Positions 59,539-64,000 of a stretch of 64,000 nt of DNA are shown here, in pieces. This DNA comes from Selenomonas sp. GTDB taxonomy: Bacteria > Bacillota_C > Negativicutes > Selenomonadales > Selenomonadaceae. The DNA is taken from NCBI RefSeq assembly GCF_024693525.1, contig NZ_JAILKR010000057.1:5740-69739 (forward strand), given 5' to 3'. Within the stretch, counting starts at the first letter, position 1, and each line of letters starts with the position of its first letter. Position numbers and translations under genes: made by a program. Under the pieces are notes generated by a model that was not told where the DNA came from, searched no databases, and worked only from the letters and a program-made list of their open reading frames with translations.

Positions 59539-60288
59539 ATGAAACGTGTATCGGTTGAGCTGGTGCCACGCGATGAAGAATCGCTGCGCGCGGAACTCGC
59601 GCTCTTACAGCAGTACAAGGACAAGATTGATGTCATCAATATCCCCGACCTTTTGCGCTTTGAAACGCGCAGCTGGCAGGGCGCGGCTATGGCTAAGGAA
59701 TATTTTCCTCAGGCGATGCCGCACATCCGCGCTATGGACATAAATCTTGGTGAGGAGCTGCCGATGAAGGATTATTTGCGGGAACATGATATCCGGGAAG
59801 TGCTGGTCATCGAAGGTGACCCACCCCAGCGCATGACCCATGCGGTCTATCCGACGGAAAGCACCGATGTCATTCGCAAATTCCGTGAGGAGATGCCTGA
59901 GGTTGATGTCTATGCCGGCATTGATCAGTATCGAAGCTCCATGCGGGAGGAACTCTATCGGGTTCATCGCAAAGTACAGGCAGGGGCCAAGGGCTTCTTT
60001 ACGCAACCCTTTTACGATATGCGTTATTTGGAGATGTATGCGGACATGTTGGATGGTTTGAACGTATACTGGGGGGTATCGCCGGTCATGACTGCTGGTT
60101 CGCAGAGTTATTGGGAGCGTAAGAATAACGTGGTATTCCCTAAGGCCTTTGAGCCAGGCCTTGAGTGGAGTGTGGCTTTTTCCCGCGAAGTTAAAGCGTG
60201 GGCGGAAAAGAATGACGCCAATATCTATTTGATGCCAATCCGCACGAATCTTGAGGAATACCTGGCTGGTGTCTTTGCCACATTGTAA
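59539..60288 (+). CDS. Short methylenetetrahydrofolate reductase-like protein
   Basis: The 249-residue protein fits a TIM-barrel of the MTHFR/MetF superfamily: MKRVSVELVPRDEESLRAEL, VINIPDLLRFETRSWQGAAM, the EVLVIEGDPPQ stretch typical of the folate-binding region, and AGAKGFFTQPFYDMRYLEMY. It is about 40 residues shorter than E. coli MetF (296 residues). It sits between fhs and the nfnAB genes, so a ferredoxin- or NADH-linked reduction of methylene-THF is plausible but not shown. GGAGG precedes ATG 59539. Confidence 0.82.
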   Translation: MKRVSVELVPRDEESLRAELALLQQYKDKIDVINIPDLLRFETRSWQGAAMAKEYFPQAMPHIRAMDINLGEELPMKDYLREHDIREVLVIEGDPPQRMTHAVYPTESTDVIRKFREEMPEVDVYAGIDQYRSSMREELYRVHRKVQAGAKGFFTQPFYDMRYLEMYADMLDGLNVYWGVSPVMTAGSQSYWERKNNVVFPKAFEPGLEWSVAFSREVKAWAEKNDANIYLMPIRTNLEEYLAGVFATL

Positions 60289-60348
60289 GGTTTGCAAACA
60301 AATCCGCTGTGTTTGCGGAGGTTAGGTTATATTTTAGGAGAGTGAAAC

Positions 60349-61191
60349 ATGTTTAAAATCCTGAAGAAAGAGGAGCTTTCCCCGAATGTCTTCTCGATGG
60401 ATATTGATGCACCGCGCGTCGCCAAGAAGGCCCAGGCAGGGCAGTTTATCGTTCTACGCGTAGATGAAAAGGGCGAGCGCATTCCGCTGACGATTGCGAA
60501 CTTTAACCGTGAAACCGGTGTCGTCAATATCGTCTTCCAGGTCATTGGGGCATCGACTATGGCATTAGCCGCTGTGGAAGAAGGTGAATCCATTGTGGAT
60601 TTCGTCGGTCCGCTGGGGCAGCCTTCGGAAATCAAAAAATTTGATGGTACTGTTGTCGTCGTGGGGGGCGGTATCGGTGTAGCGCCGACTTTCCCCATTG
60701 CCCGGGCCATGAAAGAGGCTGGCAATAAGGTCATTGCCATCATGGGTGCTAAGACGAAAGACATTCTGATTATGGAAGATGAAATGAAGGAAATCACCGA
60801 TGAAATCCTCATCACCACCGATGATGGTTCCCGCGGCATCAAGGGCTTTGTCACTTATGCGGTGCAGGAACTGGTGGAGCGTGGCGAAAAGATTGCCCAG
60901 ATTACGGCAATCGGCCCGGTTATCATGATGAAGAGCGTTGCCGACTGCACGCGTGAACTCGGCATCCATACGGTGGTCAGCCTCAACCCGATTATGGTTG
61001 ATGGCACGGGCATGTGTGGCGGCTGTCGTGTGCAGGTAGGCGATGAGACGAAGTTTGCCTGCGTCGATGGCCCGGAATTTGATGGACATCTGGTTGATTT
61101 CAAGGCACTTATGAGCCGCCAGCGCATGTATCGCGACCTCGAGACCGAGGAAAAAGAACATATCTGCAACATCGGACTGGGGAGGAAGTAA
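60349..61191 (+). CDS. nfnA: NfnA-type FAD/NAD-binding subunit of NADH-dependent ferredoxin:NADP oxidoreductase
   Basis: The 280-residue protein has an N-terminal FAD-binding beta-barrel (IPLTIANFNRETGVVNIVFQ), an NAD-binding domain (VVVGGGIGVAPTFPIARAM) and a C-terminal iron-sulfur site with clustered cysteines in GTGMCGGCRVQVGDETKFAC. This matches the small subunit NfnA (also annotated sulfide/dihydroorotate dehydrogenase-like). With the next gene it would carry out flavin-based electron bifurcation between NADPH, NAD and ferredoxin. TTAGGAGAG precedes ATG 60349. Confidence 0.92.
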   Translation: MFKILKKEELSPNVFSMDIDAPRVAKKAQAGQFIVLRVDEKGERIPLTIANFNRETGVVNIVFQVIGASTMALAAVEEGESIVDFVGPLGQPSEIKKFDGTVVVVGGGIGVAPTFPIARAMKEAGNKVIAIMGAKTKDILIMEDEMKEITDEILITTDDGSRGIKGFVTYAVQELVERGEKIAQITAIGPVIMMKSVADCTRELGIHTVVSLNPIMVDGTGMCGGCRVQVGDETKFACVDGPEFDGHLVDFKALMSRQRMYRDLETEEKEHICNIGLGRK

Positions 61192-61194
61192 GCA

Positions 61195-62598
61195 ATGGCT
61201 CTGTCTTTGAAAAAACACGAAATGCCGGTACAGGATCCGAAAGTCCGTGCCCATAACTTTGATGAGGTAGCCCTTGGCTACGATGAAGAAACGGCTGTGG
61301 CCGAGGCAGAGCGCTGCTTGCATTGCAAGATTCCGCAGTGCCGCAAGGGCTGCCCGGTATCGGTGGATATTCCGGAATTCATTGGCAAAATCAAAGAGCG
61401 CGATTTTGATGGTGCTATCGAGAAAATCAAGGAAGCCAATGCCCTGCCCGCAGTTTGCGGCCGCGTCTGCCCCCAGGAGAATCAGTGCGAGAAATACTGC
61501 GTACTGGCCAAAAAGGGAGAATCCGTTGGCATTGGCCGCCTGGAGCGCTTCGTTGCTGATCGTTATATGGCTAAGAATGAAGAAGTAAAGCCCATCGAAT
61601 TTGCAGCTGACGCCCAGAAGGTTGCTGTACTGGGGTCCGGCCCCTCCGGCCTTTCCTGTGCTGGGGATCTTGCCAAGAAGGGCTATAAGGTCACGGTCTT
61701 TGAGGCGCTGCACAAAGCCGGTGGTGTGTTGTCCTACGGCATTCCGGAATTCCGTCTGCCGAAGGATAAGGTTGTCAAAAAGGAAATCGAAAACATCGAG
61801 AAACTCGGGGTTAAGTTCGAGCTTGATGCTGTCGCTGGCCGCCTGTTCACCGTGGATGAGCTCATGGAAGAAGAGGGCTTTGATGCGGTATTTATCGGCA
61901 CTGGTGCCGGTCTGCCGCGTTTCCAGGGGATTCCGGGGGAAGGCCTTAACGGCGTTTATTCCGCCAATGAATTCCTGACCCGCTGCAATCTCATGAAGGC
62001 CTATAAGTTCCCCGAATATGCAACCCCGATTAAAGTGGGCAAAAATGTCGCTGTTATCGGCGGCGGCAACGTAGCCATGGATGCTGCCCGCACGGCACTG
62101 CGCCTGGGGGCTGAGCATGTCTATATCGTATATCGCCGCAGTGAGGCAGAGCTGCCGGCACGTAAGGAAGAAGTGGAGCATGCCAAGGAAGAGGGCATTG
62201 ACTTTAAACTGCTCAACAACCCGGTGGAGATTCTCGGCAACGAAGATGGCTGGGTCAGTGGCATGAAGTGCATCCGCATGGAACTGGGTGAGCCCGATGA
62301 TTCTGGCCGCCGTCGTCCGGTTCCGGTGGAAGGTTCGGAATTTGAGTTGGCCGTGGATACAGTTATCGTGTCCATTGGTACGGGCCCGAACCCGATCATT
62401 GCCCATACGACGCCGGGGCTGGTTACGACGAAACGCGGCAATATTGAGGCGGATGAAGAGTCCTGCGCCACCTCCAAACCGGGCGTGTTTGCCGGTGGTG
62501 ATATCGTCACGGGGGCCGCTACGGTAATCCTTGCTATGGGGGCTGGCCGTAAGGCAGCTGCTGCTATCGATGAATATCTGAAAAGCAAAAAGAAATAA
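61195..62598 (+). CDS. nfnB: NfnB-type large subunit (NADPH-dependent glutamate synthase-like)
   Basis: The 467-residue flavoprotein has an N-terminal iron-sulfur domain with two cysteine groups (CLHCKIPQCRKGCPVSVDIP and CGRVCPQENQCEKYC), then FAD-binding (VAVLGSGPSGLSCAGDLAKK) and NADPH-binding (VAVIGGGNVAMDAARTALRL) folds. It resembles the GltD/GltA family but the adjacent NfnA-type gene, three bases away, supports NfnAB. A glutamate synthase role is the main alternative; no large GltB-type subunit is present in the window. Confidence 0.92.
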   Translation: MALSLKKHEMPVQDPKVRAHNFDEVALGYDEETAVAEAERCLHCKIPQCRKGCPVSVDIPEFIGKIKERDFDGAIEKIKEANALPAVCGRVCPQENQCEKYCVLAKKGESVGIGRLERFVADRYMAKNEEVKPIEFAADAQKVAVLGSGPSGLSCAGDLAKKGYKVTVFEALHKAGGVLSYGIPEFRLPKDKVVKKEIENIEKLGVKFELDAVAGRLFTVDELMEEEGFDAVFIGTGAGLPRFQGIPGEGLNGVYSANEFLTRCNLMKAYKFPEYATPIKVGKNVAVIGGGNVAMDAARTALRLGAEHVYIVYRRSEAELPARKEEVEHAKEEGIDFKLLNNPVEILGNEDGWVSGMKCIRMELGEPDDSGRRRPVPVEGSEFELAVDTVIVSIGTGPNPIIAHTTPGLVTTKRGNIEADEESCATSKPGVFAGGDIVTGAATVILAMGAGRKAAAAIDEYLKSKKK

Positions 62599-62631
62599 GG
62601 AATAGTTCCGGTCAATGAAGACCGAATAGAG

Positions 62632-62668
62632 TCCGTCTCAGTCGCAGCTATGTATTGAGGCGGATTTA
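62632..62668 (+). terminator. Probable terminator after nfnB
   Basis: TCCGTCTCA pairs with TGAGGCGGA (one T/G wobble) around a 15-base loop, followed by TTTATC. Moderate strength. Confidence 0.5.
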
Positions 62669-62703
62669 TCTATTGTATTTGGGAAAGAAGGAAAAAACAA
62701 CAA

Positions 62704-63282
62704 ATGATGAATTTTGCTGCCATTGACTTTGAGACAGCAACGGCATCCAGGGATTCGGCTTGTAGTGTGGCTGTAGTTGAGGTTAAGGACGGAAAGCTTT
62801 ATGATTCCTACTATACGTTGATTCAGCCGCCGGCTAACCGGTATAATTATTTCAATACCCGCATTCATGGGATAACGCGGGAAGATACTGTGGATGCGCC
62901 GGATTTTGCGCAGATTTGGCCGGAGCTTTGCCAGCACTTGGAAGGCCGCATGGTAGTAGCGCATAACGCTCGCTTCGATATGGGGGTGCTGGGGGCCTGC
63001 CTGGCAAAATACGGCTTGGCCAATCCGGATTTTGCCTATTGCGATACGGTGGCGATAGCCCGCAAGGTCTGGCCGGATTTGGAGAATCATAAGCTAAACA
63101 CGGTGGGAGAGTTTCTGCAGATTGCGTTTAATCATCACAATGCGCTGGATGATGCCCGTACCTGCGCTTGTATTCCTATGGCGGCTGGTCAGGAGATGTC
63201 CATGGATAGTTTGGAATCCTTGGTTAAGAAGCTGGGAGTAACCGTTCAGCAATTTGGGATAAGAAAGGGGTATAAACGATGA
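62704..63282 (+). CDS. DEDDh 3'-5' exonuclease (DnaQ/epsilon-like)
   Basis: The 192-residue protein has the exonuclease motifs AAIDFETATASRDSACSVAV (Exo I, Asp and Glu), VVAHNARFDMGVLGACLAKY (Exo II) and AFNHHNALDDARTCACI (Exo III, DEDDh with His and Asp). It stands alone, without polymerase or BRCT domain, so it probably trims DNA or RNA ends in repair. Start ATG 62704 follows GAAGGAAAAAA with loose spacing; ATG 62707 is also possible. It overlaps the next gene by four bases. Confidence 0.9.
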   Translation: MMNFAAIDFETATASRDSACSVAVVEVKDGKLYDSYYTLIQPPANRYNYFNTRIHGITREDTVDAPDFAQIWPELCQHLEGRMVVAHNARFDMGVLGACLAKYGLANPDFAYCDTVAIARKVWPDLENHKLNTVGEFLQIAFNHHNALDDARTCACIPMAAGQEMSMDSLESLVKKLGVTVQQFGIRKGYKR

Positions 63283-63776
63283 TTTTGGTAAGTGCCTGCT
63301 TGCTGGGACATAAAGTAAAATTCAATGGCGGAGCCAATACCAATGAGCTCCTGCTGAAATACAACGAACGGGGACGCTTTATTGCCGTCTGTCCGGAGTG
63401 CTTTGCCATGCTGCCAGTACCGCGTCCCCCCATGGAAATCCAGGAGGGAACCGGTAAGAAAGTATTGATGGGCAAAGCTCGTGTCGTGGATGAGAACGGT
63501 ATGGATACGACCAATTATCTTATGACAGGAGCCGATAAAATCCTCAAAATAGCTGAGGCCTATCATGCGCGAGTGGCCATCCTGAAAGAGGGCAGCCCTT
63601 CCTGTGGCGTCAAGAAGATTCACAGCGGCCATTTTGATGGCAAGAAAATCAAAGGCCAGGGAGTGGCCGCTGCTCTGTTGATGAAAAACGGCATTACGAT
63701 CTATTCAGACAAGGATATGACGGTGGGAAGATTGGAAGAATTAATCGCCGAAGATTTGCGTCACGACAAAATTTAA
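63279..63776 (+). CDS. DUF523 domain protein
   Basis: The 165-residue protein is a DUF523 member: MILVSACLLGHKVKFNGGAN at the N-terminus (conserved CLLG), AVCPECFAMLPVPRPPMEIQ and LKEGSPSCG. The conserved cysteines suggest metal or thiol chemistry, but no reaction is known for the family. Its ATG overlaps the exonuclease stop (ATGA), indicating coupling. It is the last protein gene before the tRNA pair. Confidence 0.92.
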   Translation: MILVSACLLGHKVKFNGGANTNELLLKYNERGRFIAVCPECFAMLPVPRPPMEIQEGTGKKVLMGKARVVDENGMDTTNYLMTGADKILKIAEAYHARVAILKEGSPSCGVKKIHSGHFDGKKIKGQGVAAALLMKNGITIYSDKDMTVGRLEELIAEDLRHDKI

Positions 63777-63804
63777 AAAAATCGGGATTTTTTTTTAAAA
63801 GGGG

Positions 63805-63833
63805 TTGCATTATTTTGGAAAATCCCGTATAAT
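63805..63833 (+). promoter_or_regulatory. Promoter of the tRNA operon
   Basis: TTGCAT, a 17-base spacer and a consensus TATAAT. CGGGATTTT at 63783-63791 can pair with AAAATCCCG at 63819-63827 inside the spacer, so an upstream transcript end could fold over the promoter. Confidence 0.75.
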
Positions 63834-63867
63834 ACTTTTTGTCGACACGAGAGTGTCACAGAGTTAT

Positions 63868-63943
63868 TCCTCGATAGCTCAGCCGGTAGAGCACCTGACT
63901 GTTAATCAGGCTGTCGCAGGTTCGAATCCTGCTCGAGGAGCCA
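63868..63943 (+). tRNA. tRNA-Asn (anticodon GTT)
   Basis: Acceptor TCCTCGA/TCGAGGA, D arm GCTCAGCCGGTAGAGC, anticodon stem-loop CCTGACTGTTAATCAGG, T arm GCAGGTTCGAATCCTGC and encoded GCCA. Confidence 0.95.
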
Positions 63944-63946
63944 TAT

Positions 63947-64000
63947 GGCGCGTTGGTCAAGTGGTTAAGACACCGCCCTTTCACGGCGGCTTCATGGGTT
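63947..64000 (+). tRNA. tRNA-Glu (anticodon TTC), cut by window end
   Basis: The first 54 bases are present: GGCGCGT acceptor, a D arm, and anticodon arm CCGCCCTTTCACGGCGG. The T arm and 3' end lie beyond the window. Confidence 0.85.

Noticed and set aside
60565..62406. A 613-codon open frame on the minus strand opposite nfnA/nfnB
   Set aside because: Both genes on the plus strand are unmistakable; the antisense frame is a by-product of GC-rich codon use.
61195..62598. Calling the large flavoprotein a true glutamate synthase small subunit
   Set aside because: No GltB-type large subunit is near, and the NfnA-type gene ends three bases before its start, so NfnB is the better reading.
1..64000. 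Mobile elements, prophage or CRISPR array
   Set aside because: I found no transposase, integrase, terminal repeats, or regularly spaced repeats; base composition and gene style look even throughout.

Overview
The window is ordinary, dense chromosomal sequence from an anaerobic, diderm (outer-membrane bearing) Firmicute, most like the Selenomonas/Megamonas/Mitsuokella group of Negativicutes. This placement is inferred. It rests on a Firmicutes-style hrcA-grpE-dnaK-dnaJ-prmA-rsmE-mtaB-hinT-rpsU-yqeY order with a CIRCE operator, combined with a small exported beta-barrel-like protein, frequent TTG start codons, a glgC/glgD glycogen operon, and C1-folate genes next to an NfnAB-type transhydrogenase. 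I see no insertion sequence, prophage, integrase, CRISPR array or rRNA. Two tRNA genes lie at the right edge.

Layout. 1-11 kb holds small independent units: a YeiH-type exporter cut by the left edge, a TRIC/UPF0126 channel, several uncharacterised proteins, a gamma-carbonic anhydrase, YigZ, an amino acid permease, an SbmA/YddA-type ABC exporter and a Tat-exported PGRP-like amidase. Strong hairpin terminators separate them. 11.2-23.9 kb is a complete glycogen operon, glgC-glgD-glgP-glgB-glgA followed by a GH13-GH77 fusion. It has a long structured leader and hairpins between genes, and GlgB carries a histone H1-like lysine-rich tail. 24-27.6 kb holds a c-di-GMP HD-GYP protein (minus strand) and a three-part polar amino acid ABC transporter. 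27.7-34 kb is an envelope cluster: an AMIN/amidase_3 cell wall amidase, a SEC-C protein, a MATE exporter, an exported TPR protein and an exported papain-like protease.

34-48.8 kb is housekeeping: rpsT, lepA, hemW, a polysaccharide deacetylase, a beta-lactamase-fold serine hydrolase, the HrcA-controlled heat-shock operon, RNA/protein modification genes, rpsU and yqeY. 48.9-57 kb is envelope and membrane again: the barrel protein, NfeD-FloA, a polyprenyl diphosphate synthase, TatA-TatA-TatC, and a UbiD/UbiA pair for quinone synthesis. 56.8-62.6 kb is C1 and redox metabolism: folD, fhs, a short MetF-like protein and NfnAB. The right end has a DEDDh exonuclease, a DUF523 protein, tRNA-Asn and a partial tRNA-Glu.

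The least ordinary items are the GlgB tail with an AT-hook-like core, the GH13-GH77 fusion, the TPR/papain-like protease pair with no inhibitory propeptide, two unassigned structured leaders (upstream of the carbonic anhydrase and of glgC), a 50-base perfect palindrome, and a family of terminators sharing a GACYNGTCAA word. All functions are from reading the sequence; no database search was run.
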